This document shows, piece after piece, positions 31,527 through 38,434 of a stretch of 38,434 nt of DNA. The notes beneath the pieces were generated by a model, which was not told the DNA's origin, made no database searches, and saw only the letters and a list, made by a program, of their open reading frames with translations. The DNA lies in contig CADABS010000026.1 in the NCBI GenBank assembly GCA_902786245.1, positions 1 through 38,434 on the forward strand. Direction: 5' to 3'. The DNA is from an uncultured Erysipelotrichaceae bacterium. GTDB lineage: Bacteria > Bacillota_I > Bacilli_A > Erysipelotrichales > Erysipelotrichaceae. The translations under genes and the position numbers were made by a program. Every line of letters begins with the position of its first letter. Position 1 is the first letter of the stretch.

Positions 31527-33152
31527 TCAATTGAATTTTGTGATGTAAAACTCGGAATACTTCTGCAGTTCCTTTTCCAGTGTATCATAACCCATTTCTT
31601 CCGCCAGCGTCGGTGTATCGGAAAACAGGTCTGTACCGAGTCCGATCCGGTCTCCTTCGATATCAAATCCCATGAAGGACAGCGCTGTAGGCATCAGATC
31701 CATCGGTGTAAACAGACGTTTTTCGGTATTGCTCAGATCATATGATTCCATGTCTTTCGCAATAAAACAGTTATATACGGTACGGTCATAATAATCAGTA
31801 TCGCTGACAAGAAGCACATCCATCCGGGGATGATCGCCGGTAACCATAATGACCGTATCCTCATAGAAATCCTGTTTCTGGATCCATTCAATGAACTCTG
31901 CCACCTGATAATCCGCACAGACAATGACATTCTCCAGCTGGGTCGGATAGATCCATTCGCAGTGGTCGCAGAAATATCCTGCCACATGATGCGTATCGAC
32001 CGTCAGAAGCGTAAAGTTGAACGGTTCGTCCTTTGCGGCAAGCTTCGTGATTTCATCTTTGGCGATTTCATAGAGAATGGAATCCTCGAATCCCCACCAG
32101 ACAAAATAGTCTTCATCGATATATCCGTCTTTGATGGCCTGAAAATAGTCATAGACCTTATAATTGCCATGCTGTTCAAAATAATCCTTCCGGCCGGCAA
32201 AGTCTCCGTCCGAGCCGCACAGGAATTCCTGATTGTATCCGTATTTCTCCAGCACATCGCCGATCGCCGTAATGCCGGACGCAAACGAATTGTATTCATC
32301 CATGGAATTCTGCTCGACCGGGAACGAAAAAGGAACCCCTGTCGTTGTCGCAAACAGCGCACCCATCGTCCAGGTCGTACCGGTGATCGGATGCGATCCG
32401 CTCATCGTTCCGTTTTCCCCGCTGAATGAAATATACTTATCTGCCAGATAGGTCAGATTCGGAATGTAGTTATTGGAAGGCTGCCAGCCTCCTTCTGCTT
32501 TCGAGGCATAGGTCGATTCCATGCTCTCCATATAAATATTGATAATATTCTTTGTCTTCTCGTCCCTGGAAACCACATCCAGCGGTTCGACATACTTTTC
32601 ATCATAGATCTTTGTCTGCTGGCTGCGGACGAGCAGATATTCTGAAATATGCAGCTTGGACTCCGCATACACAACACCCGGCCACATACCGCCGATACAT
32701 ACAACGAGTACGACGATCCGGAATACACGTCTTGCGGCCGCAAAACTGCCATGATGCTTTTTATCCGTACATACCAGCAGCTGCATCAGATAGGACAGCA
32801 CTTCCGCACCGATCATCAATGCCATGCCAGTCATCACCGGGCCTTCCGCATATTCCCTGACATAGTCGACCGCCGACTGCAGGAAATTCGTATCGGCTCC
32901 TTTGATCGGCATCGTGATGGTATAGATCACTTCCTGAATGGATACACCGAATGTCGAATCAAACCAGTCCGTCAGCGGCTGGATGCCGAAATCCGCCACC
33001 AGCAGTCCTGCGATTATCGTATAGAACACTGCAAGCAGGGCAATGGTCACAGCAGCCTTCACCAGAAACCATGCTGTTTTCCCTGCACCGCCCGCAATCT
33101 TCGCAGCTGTGATATTCGTATTTCCCTCTTCTTTATTTCTTCTAAAAAGCAT
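31527..33152 (-). CDS. MdoB/LtaS-like phosphoglycerol transferase (sulfatase-fold membrane enzyme)
   Basis: The 541-aa protein has about three N-terminal membrane helices (about 28-55, 100-125, 145-168) and a large extracytoplasmic alkaline-phosphatase/sulfatase domain. Key segments are NIINIYMESMEST (metal-binding Glu), PITGTTWTMGALFATTTGVP (the MdoB-type stretch with the likely Thr nucleophile), TVDTHHVAGY and GDHPRMD (metal ligands). The middle motif is closer to OpgB/MdoB phosphoglycerol transferase I than to canonical LtaS. It probably moves glycerol phosphate from phosphatidylglycerol onto a glycan or teichoic-acid chain. AAGGTG precedes the ATG. It lies 49 bp after the DUF4129 gene, with a possible own promoter. 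Confidence 0.87.
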   Translation of the reverse strand: MLFRRNKEEGNTNITAAKIAGGAGKTAWFLVKAAVTIALLAVFYTIIAGLLVADFGIQPLTDWFDSTFGVSIQEVIYTITMPIKGADTNFLQSAVDYVREYAEGPVMTGMALMIGAEVLSYLMQLLVCTDKKHHGSFAAARRVFRIVVLVVCIGGMWPGVVYAESKLHISEYLLVRSQQTKIYDEKYVEPLDVVSRDEKTKNIINIYMESMESTYASKAEGGWQPSNNYIPNLTYLADKYISFSGENGTMSGSHPITGTTWTMGALFATTTGVPFSFPVEQNSMDEYNSFASGITAIGDVLEKYGYNQEFLCGSDGDFAGRKDYFEQHGNYKVYDYFQAIKDGYIDEDYFVWWGFEDSILYEIAKDEITKLAAKDEPFNFTLLTVDTHHVAGYFCDHCEWIYPTQLENVIVCADYQVAEFIEWIQKQDFYEDTVIMVTGDHPRMDVLLVSDTDYYDRTVYNCFIAKDMESYDLSNTEKRLFTPMDLMPTALSFMGFDIEGDRIGLGTDLFSDTPTLAEEMGYDTLEKELQKYSEFYITKFN

Positions 33153-33201
33153 TTTTCACCTTAACGGAACTATATTACACAAACATGCAGTCCATTTCCA
33201 G

Positions 33202-34395
33202 TCATACCGAACGGAATCTGCTGCGGATCATCTGCACCAGGCTTTTCACTTCCTGTACATTTTCATCCGGCTTTTCTCCATAGCGTACCGGCAGCCATAA
33301 TTCTCTCAGCTTCCTTCCGCTTTCATCTTTCAGCAGCTTATCCGTTTCAAAGGCAATCTGATCCGAAGCCGCAGAACCGTCGCAGGGAATGTTCTTCTTT
33401 GCGCATGCCTTCAGATATTTCCGGTAGCTTTCCCGTACGGATGACGCAGTACGCGTCCTTTTCTTTCTCTGCACCGGTCCGGCAGAACTCCGTATCACTC
33501 TCAGATCGGCAGACGGCGCATGTTCTCCGGCTTTTCTCATCATCCGGATGATCCAGAGAACCGCCAGCACCAGCAGTACAGCTGCCGCAATCTGCCAGAA
33601 CAGTTCACCCGAAGCAGCCATGCCGTCTTCCCCGTCAATAAAAGACATTTCTTCCCCGGCATCGCCGATTTCCATATCCGGAACTGCCGGCTCAATATGA
33701 ATATTGAAGAAGCCTGCCAGCCATTGTACAAATACAGAACCCGCATACAGCACATAATAGATCAATCTGCCGAATCCATGCAGCGCCGGCTGAATCAGAT
33801 ACCCGTAGATACTTCTGACAATGAACAGATATACATTCTGCATCTGCGGCAGAAACAGCACGATCACAAGCAGACCCGATGCAATACATACGCCTGCATT
33901 CAGCAGAACATATCTCCGGTCCAGCAGACTGACATTTTCATCCCGCAGTATTCTCAGCATGAATACATGCGCAATCAGAAACAGAACAAACCATGGCAGC
34001 GAGTGATCGAAATAATAGCTGCCGATGCCGAGCGTAAAGAATATGCTGAGCAGCAGATACAGCAGACTGCCTGCCTTCAGATGTGCCATGGCCGTATCAT
34101 AATTGAATTCCCAGAAGCCGAAAACACACCGGAATATCAGTATTCCCGCCGGCAGAACCAGAGAAACATGGAATGTCTCTGCCGGAACGATCATCAATAC
34201 AAGCAGCATCAGCGGAAAATATTTCAGGATCCCCTTCTGATGGCGCATGCGCACACACAGCCATCCGCTCAGAAGCAGTACAGCCAGGAATCGAAGCACG
34301 GAAATCCAGCTTTCTTCGATCAGACCGAGACCGAACGTCGAAAGATACAGGAAAGCTTCTGAAAGCAATGAAATCATAATCATCACTGTATTCAT
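33202..34395 (-). CDS. Membrane protein with C-terminal DUF4129-like domain
   Basis: The 397-aa protein has roughly six to seven hydrophobic helices in the first 230 residues, a short outer acidic stretch with GDAGEEMSFIDGEDG, another helix (about 267-290) and a cytoplasmic C-terminal domain. The last ~85 residues (YRKYLKACAKKNIPC to LWLPVRYGE) resemble DUF4129, found in MoxR-associated operons. Homologous operons often encode a transglutaminase-like core (TgpA/DUF3488) here; I see no transglutaminase Cys-His-Asp motif, so only the membrane and DUF4129 parts are present. The ATG overlaps the DUF58 stop (ATGA). Confidence 0.78.
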   Translation of the reverse strand: MNTVMIMISLLSEAFLYLSTFGLGLIEESWISVLRFLAVLLLSGWLCVRMRHQKGILKYFPLMLLVLMIVPAETFHVSLVLPAGILIFRCVFGFWEFNYDTAMAHLKAGSLLYLLLSIFFTLGIGSYYFDHSLPWFVLFLIAHVFMLRILRDENVSLLDRRYVLLNAGVCIASGLLVIVLFLPQMQNVYLFIVRSIYGYLIQPALHGFGRLIYYVLYAGSVFVQWLAGFFNIHIEPAVPDMEIGDAGEEMSFIDGEDGMAASGELFWQIAAAVLLVLAVLWIIRMMRKAGEHAPSADLRVIRSSAGPVQRKKRTRTASSVRESYRKYLKACAKKNIPCDGSAASDQIAFETDKLLKDESGRKLRELWLPVRYGEKPDENVQEVKSLVQMIRSRFRSV

Positions 34396-35453
34396 GCCTG
34401 ATTGCCTCCCTGTGCCGATATGACAAACACCTTCATCCCGGTCATCCGTTCATACTGGGCAAGTACCGGACGCAGTTTTTCCGGATGGGCACTGATCAGA
34501 ATATAAGAGCGCATCTCACCCCGTACCGCTGCCGAAGGCTTCAGCAGTTCCGATGCCCCGAAAGAACATGCATATCCGGCTCTGCCCAGGGTCTCTTTCA
34601 CCGCTTCAAGATGTCTGTATCCGGTACCGTCCGGTATATAGGATGCCTTCATTGCCGGCAGGATCACTGCGTCTGTCGCAAATGAAAACACGATATGCTT
34701 TTCTTCCATCAGCTCCGCCGTACTGCGGGCAAGGGCATAGCAGTATTCTGCTTCATCTGCCGACGCATCTTCGATATCGACAAGAATCGCCGCCTTCTGA
34801 TCAGAAGTATAGTCATACTGCCGTACCATCAGCTTGTTTCTTTTCAATGACTGTGCCCAGGCAATATCCTTCTGCGGCTCTCTTCCGGTATATTCCCGGA
34901 AACCGCTGATCTGAATCGGATCGGGCATGATGAATCTCTGCACGGATACCGATCCCAGATACGACCCGAAAGCCGGCTCAAACCGTTCAAGGTCTGCCCT
35001 TTCAGGATAGACAATGATTTCCAGCGGTTCATCAAACTGCTTTGTCTGTCTTTTGATGCCGAGCAGATCGCCGCAGGTAATACGGGCACTGCCGAGTACA
35101 TATCTTCCCCTCTTCCCGATCTTCACCGGTGCCTTCAGTTCACCCTTCTGCCCCGGCATCAGATAGACCGTCTGTTCCTTGGCTGATTCCGTACCCTTAT
35201 AGGACAGCGTCTGCTGCGTCTGTACCGTTTCAAACTGTATTTCCCGGGGAAAGTATTCCCGCAGTTTCAGATACAGCACCGGCAGTCTTCTGCGGTTGAT
35301 CAGTTCCGAAGTGATTTCAACCGTCTCATTGCATTCACAGCACCGCTTCTCTGCTTTCAGAGCATACGAAATACCGTCGAAGCAATGTTCGATACTGTAT
35401 TTCTCCAGCAGAAAAATCACTGCCGCAATGATCAGAACCGTCAATAATCTCAC
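34392..35453 (-). CDS. DUF58 domain-containing protein
   Basis: The 353-aa protein has one N-terminal membrane segment (about 3-16) and a DUF58 region. Visible marks are the RGRYVLGSARITCGDLLGI stretch (about 135-155), then the DPIQISGFREYTGREP and DIAWAQSLKRNKLMVRQY stretches (about 195-230), which define the family. A following von Willebrand A-like segment begins AAILVDIED, although the complete MIDAS DxSxS motif is not seen. DUF58 proteins are the standard partners of MoxR ATPases. Translation starts at GTG 35453, which overlaps the moxR stop (GTGA) and lies 4 nt after a GGAGGAA site. Confidence 0.88.
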   Translation of the reverse strand: MRLLTVLIIAAVIFLLEKYSIEHCFDGISYALKAEKRCCECNETVEITSELINRRRLPVLYLKLREYFPREIQFETVQTQQTLSYKGTESAKEQTVYLMPGQKGELKAPVKIGKRGRYVLGSARITCGDLLGIKRQTKQFDEPLEIIVYPERADLERFEPAFGSYLGSVSVQRFIMPDPIQISGFREYTGREPQKDIAWAQSLKRNKLMVRQYDYTSDQKAAILVDIEDASADEAEYCYALARSTAELMEEKHIVFSFATDAVILPAMKASYIPDGTGYRHLEAVKETLGRAGYACSFGASELLKPSAAVRGEMRSYILISAHPEKLRPVLAQYERMTGMKVFVISAQGGNQA

Positions 35454-36391
35454 AGTTCCTCCAGCGGTATTCTGACTTTTTCAAGAATCTGGCGCACCCG
35501 TTTTTCGCCTGCTTCCGCAGACATCGAAGAACCGCCGATCCTGTGGGCAAGCACCGGTACGGCAAGATCCCGGATATCTTCCGGAATGACATAATCCCTT
35601 CCGTTCAGAGCCGCATGCGCCTGGGCAGCACTGTACAGAGCAATACCGCCGCGGGTGGATATTCCTGCTGAACTTCTGTCATTGCGGCTTTCCTCAATGA
35701 TATCCATCAGATATTCTCCGACATCTTCCGATACCCGGACTTCTGCCACCTGCTTCTTCAGTTCCTGTGTTTCTTCATCTGTCACCACCGCTTTCAGTTG
35801 GGAGACAATTGCGGCAGCCGGTTTACGGGCAATGACTTCCAGTTCCTGTTCTCTTGCCATATAGCCCATCTGCAGACGCATGAAGAAACGGTCGATCTGC
35901 GCTTCCGGCAGAGCAAACGTACCGAAGCTTTCCAGCGGATTCTCCGTTGCCATGACCATGAACGGTTCCCGCATCGGATATGTCACACCGTCGATCGTGA
36001 TCTGCCGCTCTTCCATCGCCTCCAGCATACTTGCCTGGGTTCTCGGTGTAGCCCGGTTGATTTCATCCGCCAGAATGATCTGCGTAAACAGCGGACCCGG
36101 ACGGAATTCAAATTCCGTCGTTTTCATATTGTAGAAATTGATACCGGTCAGATCCGAAGGAAGCAGGTCCGGTGTAAACTGGATCCGCCTGAAATCGCCC
36201 CCGACCGAACGGGCAAAAGAACGCAGTAACATCGTCTTTCCCGTACCCGGCACATCTTCCAGCAGAATATGCCCGGAGCACAGAAAGCACTCCAGTACAT
36301 GCAGAATAATATCGTCTTTGCCGAGAATCACCTTCCGGCAGTTATCCAGAATTCTTGTTTTATAAGATTCAAATAATGCTGTATCAACCAT
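35450..36391 (-). CDS. MoxR family AAA+ ATPase
   Basis: The 313-aa protein is a MoxR AAA+ ATPase. Walker A is EDVPGTGKT (about 40-48), followed by the MoxR hallmark RIQFTPDLLPSDLTG. Walker B is IILADEINRA, then TPRTQASMLEAMEE, the sensor region ATENPLE and an arginine-finger segment. MoxR ATPases act as chaperone-like remodelers for partner proteins of the DUF58/vWA type. The start at 36391 puts AGAGG 8 nt upstream; ATG 36397 would be only 2 nt from it. It is the first gene of the moxR-DUF58-DUF4129 operon, with an extended -10 box about 26 nt upstream. Confidence 0.93.
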   Translation of the reverse strand: MVDTALFESYKTRILDNCRKVILGKDDIILHVLECFLCSGHILLEDVPGTGKTMLLRSFARSVGGDFRRIQFTPDLLPSDLTGINFYNMKTTEFEFRPGPLFTQIILADEINRATPRTQASMLEAMEERQITIDGVTYPMREPFMVMATENPLESFGTFALPEAQIDRFFMRLQMGYMAREQELEVIARKPAAAIVSQLKAVVTDEETQELKKQVAEVRVSEDVGEYLMDIIEESRNDRSSAGISTRGGIALYSAAQAHAALNGRDYVIPEDIRDLAVPVLAHRIGGSSMSAEAGEKRVRQILEKVRIPLEEL

Positions 36392-36416
36392 CGCCATATC
36401 CTCTCACATGCATTCC

Positions 36417-36425
36417 ATTATCGCA
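36417..36425 (-). promoter_or_regulatory. Extended -10 promoter of the moxR operon
   Basis: TGC-GATAAT on the minus strand, with a leader of about 19 nt. It partly overlaps the terminator of the upstream gene. Confidence 0.5.
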
Positions 36426-36426
36426 T

Positions 36427-36458
36427 AAAAAGCACCCGGGCTTAATGCCGGATGCTTT
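36427..36458 (-). terminator. Intrinsic terminator overlapping the hypothetical gene stop
   Basis: An ~11-bp stem with one G-U pair (AAAGCATCCGG with CCGGGTGCTTT on the minus strand) is followed by TTTTTAT. The TAA stop of the 131-aa gene (36442-36444) falls in the loop. Confidence 0.8.
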
Positions 36459-36837
36459 CTGAAAACCATACTTTTACCCGTGACTGTTCTTTCTCCTTCT
36501 GCTTCTTTTCCATACGGAGCTGCTTCCGGTACATTTCTTCCCGCTTCAGCACCCGCTCGATCCTGTCCAGTTCCGGCGCACTGCCGCTTTCCGTCAGGGG
36601 AACATGAATGGACCGGGCGATTTCAGGATCCTGTACGTTTTCTTTCAATACCCGGGCAAACGGAATGCCATAGGAGAGCGAATCCGGATCCATATGCCAT
36701 GAACCGTCCCTGTGCCTGTAGAAATGCGTTGTGTATACGGTATGTCTGGACGGCACTGCCCAGCGGATTGAAACCAGACGTTCTTCTCTTTTTTCGGAAA
36801 GAATGGTGAAACCCTTATAGAAATCTCTGACGTTCAT
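36442..36837 (-). CDS. Hypothetical protein, 131 aa, basic coiled-coil C-terminus
   Basis: I do not recognise this 131-aa protein. The N-terminal part (about 1-60) has aromatic and charged residues, with SRHTVYTTHFYRHRDGSWHM standing out as a His/Tyr/Arg-rich segment. The C-terminal third (about 90-125) is a highly charged Lys/Glu/Arg helix that could form a coiled coil. No signal peptide or membrane segment is present. GGGAGG lies 7 nt before the ATG. It is single, between the PI-PLC-fold gene and the moxR operon, with its own terminator. Confidence 0.72.
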   Translation of the reverse strand: MNVRDFYKGFTILSEKREERLVSIRWAVPSRHTVYTTHFYRHRDGSWHMDPDSLSYGIPFARVLKENVQDPEIARSIHVPLTESGSAPELDRIERVLKREEMYRKQLRMEKKQKEKEQSRVKVWFSESIRH

Positions 36838-37012
36838 ATGCGTCCTCCCTTTCTTTTCCGGTTTCTCTGATGCGCCCCGTGATTCATCCGTTCAGTCCCG
36901 CTTCGCTCCGGCGTGTCAGACCAACATTTTTTTACCTGGTTGTCTATGGCGGGCAGTACCTTCCAGGGATGCTATTCAGTTTTCAGCGCAAAACAAAAAC
37001 CGGCTTACAGAC

Positions 37013-37037
37013 AGATACAGAAGTGGTATCTGTATCT
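37013..37037. repeat. Inverted repeat in the 36838-37117 intergenic region
   Basis: AGATACAG (37013-37020) and CTGTATCT (37030-37037) are perfect 8-bp arms around a 9-nt loop. No T-tract follows. Apart from this, a TTGACA without a convincing -10 (minus, 37109-37114) and a TGCTATTCA-like box (plus, about 36970), I see nothing clear in this 280-bp gap. Confidence 0.45.
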
Positions 37038-37117
37038 CCCTGATGTCCGGTCAATCTTTTTCTGTCTGCGCCTGTGCGCAATGTAAACTTAGCAAATCCT
37101 TTATAATTTGTCAAATA

Positions 37118-38221
37118 TCATTCTGCCGGAGGCGCTTCTGCAGGTGCTTCCTCTGCCGGCGCTTCTGCCGGTGCCGGTTCTTCTTTCGGTATCAGCGTAT
37201 TGGAATGAATTACCTTTTCCGCCAATGCGCTGTCCGCATAATCAAACATGAAGATACCGTAAGGATTGCCCTCCGTCAGAGTATACGCCGTAAACTTCTC
37301 ATTGATTTCCTTTGCATTCCAGCGGATCCAGTGCAGGAAGCCCGACTCGCAGTGCAGAGAATTCAGAACAAACATATGATCGGCTGCCATCGGTTCATCC
37401 AGCAGAGAACGCGCTGCCATCCATTTATCACCGCGGTCATACTGACTGTGATTCTGTACCATGATGCCGTCCTGCGTATTCAGATAGAACGTCTCTGCGG
37501 CATTTGCCAGTACTGTACTGCTGTGCTGCTCCGGATAACAGAAATTCAGCCCGCTGAAATTCTCCCCGAGTTCCAGCGCATCCTCATATCTTCTGCACAG
37601 AACGATCTTTCCCCGGACCGCATCCAGATTCGGAATACGGTTGGCGGTATAGAACAGATTGTGATTCTTCTCAATCAGATTGGAAACCAGCTGCTGCACC
37701 ACTGCAGGATCGTCATCTTCCTTTTCCTTTGTCAGAATAAACACGACCGTTTCAGCCGGATGATTCTCCATGAACTCTCTTGCCGTAATGACCGCATCTG
37801 ACAGAGATACCGCTGTATCCAGGAAATATGCACTCTGCCGGCATTCCGCACCGCCTGTGCATAGAACCAGTTTCTGATACTGACCGCTGCCTTCAATACG
37901 GACATGCAGATCAAACACTCTGTATCCCAGTTTCATCTGTTCTTCCAGACCTGTCAGCTGGGTCTGCTTTGTTACAGACGGAAATACATACCGTGCGGCA
38001 CTGTCCGCTGTTCCCGGCAGATTCAGTGTACTGAGCTGTCTGTTTCCTTCCACCTGTGCCATCCAGTTTTCCTCAGGGTAGCTGCCTGCTTCTTCCCCGT
38101 CTGGATAGATAATGCCGAAGAAGTACAGCGGTACCAGAACAATGACTGCCAGCAGCAATAATGTAAACAGCAGCTTGAACGGACGGAAGCGCCGTCTTCT
38201 TCTCCCCTTTTTATTTGCCAT
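37118..38221 (-). CDS. Membrane-anchored PI-PLC X-domain-fold protein lacking catalytic residues
   Basis: The 367-aa protein has a basic N-terminus and one membrane anchor (about 16-38), then an outer domain with the phosphatidylinositol-specific phospholipase C pattern. LPGTADS (69-74) aligns with the family's PGTHDS, GYRVFDLHVR (99-108) with the GARIFDIRGR stretch, and LVLCTGG (118-124) with the VLHHGP stretch. The residues that match the B. cereus catalytic His32, Arg69 and His82 are Ala72, His106 and Thr122, so the classical cleavage chemistry should be absent. The C-terminal tail is Pro/Ala/Glu-rich, about 20 residues. GGGGAGG lies 9 nt before the ATG. Probably a cell-surface binding protein. 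Confidence 0.75.
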   Translation of the reverse strand: MANKKGRRRRRFRPFKLLFTLLLLAVIVLVPLYFFGIIYPDGEEAGSYPEENWMAQVEGNRQLSTLNLPGTADSAARYVFPSVTKQTQLTGLEEQMKLGYRVFDLHVRIEGSGQYQKLVLCTGGAECRQSAYFLDTAVSLSDAVITAREFMENHPAETVVFILTKEKEDDDPAVVQQLVSNLIEKNHNLFYTANRIPNLDAVRGKIVLCRRYEDALELGENFSGLNFCYPEQHSSTVLANAAETFYLNTQDGIMVQNHSQYDRGDKWMAARSLLDEPMAADHMFVLNSLHCESGFLHWIRWNAKEINEKFTAYTLTEGNPYGIFMFDYADSALAEKVIHSNTLIPKEEPAPAEAPAEEAPAEAPPAE

Positions 38222-38350
38222 AATTCAATTTCCTCCCCTCGCAGGAAATGACGTGATTAACTACAGAATATCACTTTTCCGTATATTTTCACACAAACAG
38301 CTTCAGCATGCATGTTTGAGAATGATTAAAACCCGGGCGCTCTAAAATCG

Positions 38351-38419
38351 CATGAGGTTGAGGAGTGGCTTCAAAAACACATGAGGTCGATTTTTATCGG
38401 CCTTTTTTTCTTCATGAGG
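38351..38419 (+). repeat. Cluster of three CATGAGG repeats at the window edge
   Basis: CATGAGG occurs at 38351-38357, 38380-38386 and 38413-38419 in the same orientation, spaced 29 and 33 bp. No gene is seen in 38222-38434. The composition differs from the surrounding sequence, and the copies flank a terminator-like hairpin, which would suit the end of an insertion element; this is not established. Confidence 0.45.
38385..38409 (+). terminator. Terminator-like hairpin at the right edge
   Basis: GGTCGAT/ATCGGCC (38385-38391 with 38396-38402; one G-U pair), TTTT loop, then seven T. No gene on the plus strand ends before it within 7 kb, so it may belong to an element that continues to the right. 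Confidence 0.55.
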
Positions 38420-38434
38420 ATAGTCTCTAAAGTA

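Noticed and set aside
1-38434. CRISPR arrays, prophage structural genes or a plasmid origin
   Set aside because: No regularly spaced identical repeats, no capsid, terminase or Cas-like proteins and no DnaA-box cluster were seen.

Overview
The window is typical of a low- to mid-GC member of the Bacillota. It shows tightly packed operons with ATGA/GTGA overlaps, strong AGGAGG-type ribosome binding sites, a lysine riboswitch with an intrinsic terminator, a MarR-regulated heterodimeric ABC exporter, a MoxR/DUF58/DUF4129 cassette and the meso-diaminopimelate dehydrogenase branch of lysine synthesis. Gene content resembles gut anaerobes of the Erysipelotrichia type, but that placement is inference; no rRNA is present to fix it.

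Layout. 1-96 is the 5' end of a group II intron that continues off the left edge, sitting directly behind the terminator of the first operon. 139-4435 (minus) is a three-gene hydrolase operon (SGNH hydrolase, S9 prolyl-oligopeptidase-type peptidase, class C beta-lactamase-fold serine hydrolase), with both junctions overlapping by 4 nt. 4551-6985 (plus) holds glmS and a GNAT acetyltransferase that looks leaderless. 7001-9243 (minus) is metA-metY, a coherent O-acetylhomoserine route. 9364-10752 (minus) is a sigma-factor-like protein fused to a membrane anchor and an outer SH3-like domain. 10794-13623 (minus) is lipoprotein - ACT protein - PFL/UPF0210 protein, preceded by a phosphodiesterase gene (13645-14733). 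14785-15798 (minus) is an Rpn-family nuclease/transposase-like gene. 15906-20866 (minus) is marR - ABC exporter pair - HAD phosphatase, with a perfect inverted repeat in the promoter. 20964-22322 (minus) is a MATE transporter. 22440-23834 (plus) is a GH4 6-phospho-glycosidase, facing a DUF1848 gene.

24839-30353 is the lysine block: aspartokinase on the minus strand, divergent from lysA-dapA-dapB-ddh on the plus strand. Only the plus-strand operon sits behind the lysine riboswitch. A tRNA-Thr(CGT) follows at 30460-30532. The roughly 650 bp after it look like the scar of an integrative element: three TTGTCACAC repeats, a 44-codon ORF, an inverted repeat and a 33-codon gene remnant.

31199-38221 (minus) is an envelope-oriented region: PI-PLC-fold membrane protein, a 131-aa hypothetical, MoxR ATPase, DUF58, DUF4129 membrane protein, MdoB/LtaS-like phosphoglycerol transferase and a small DUF2007-like protein. 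The PI-PLC-fold protein lacks the catalytic residues of the family. The right edge (38351-38434) holds a short CATGAGG repeat cluster with a terminator-like hairpin, possibly the end of a mobile element cut by the window.

A recurring signal is an extended -10 promoter, TGCTANNAT, found just upstream of at least five genes. Two of them start almost at the predicted transcription start site. I saw no CRISPR array, prophage structural genes, plasmid origin or large undescribed defence island.
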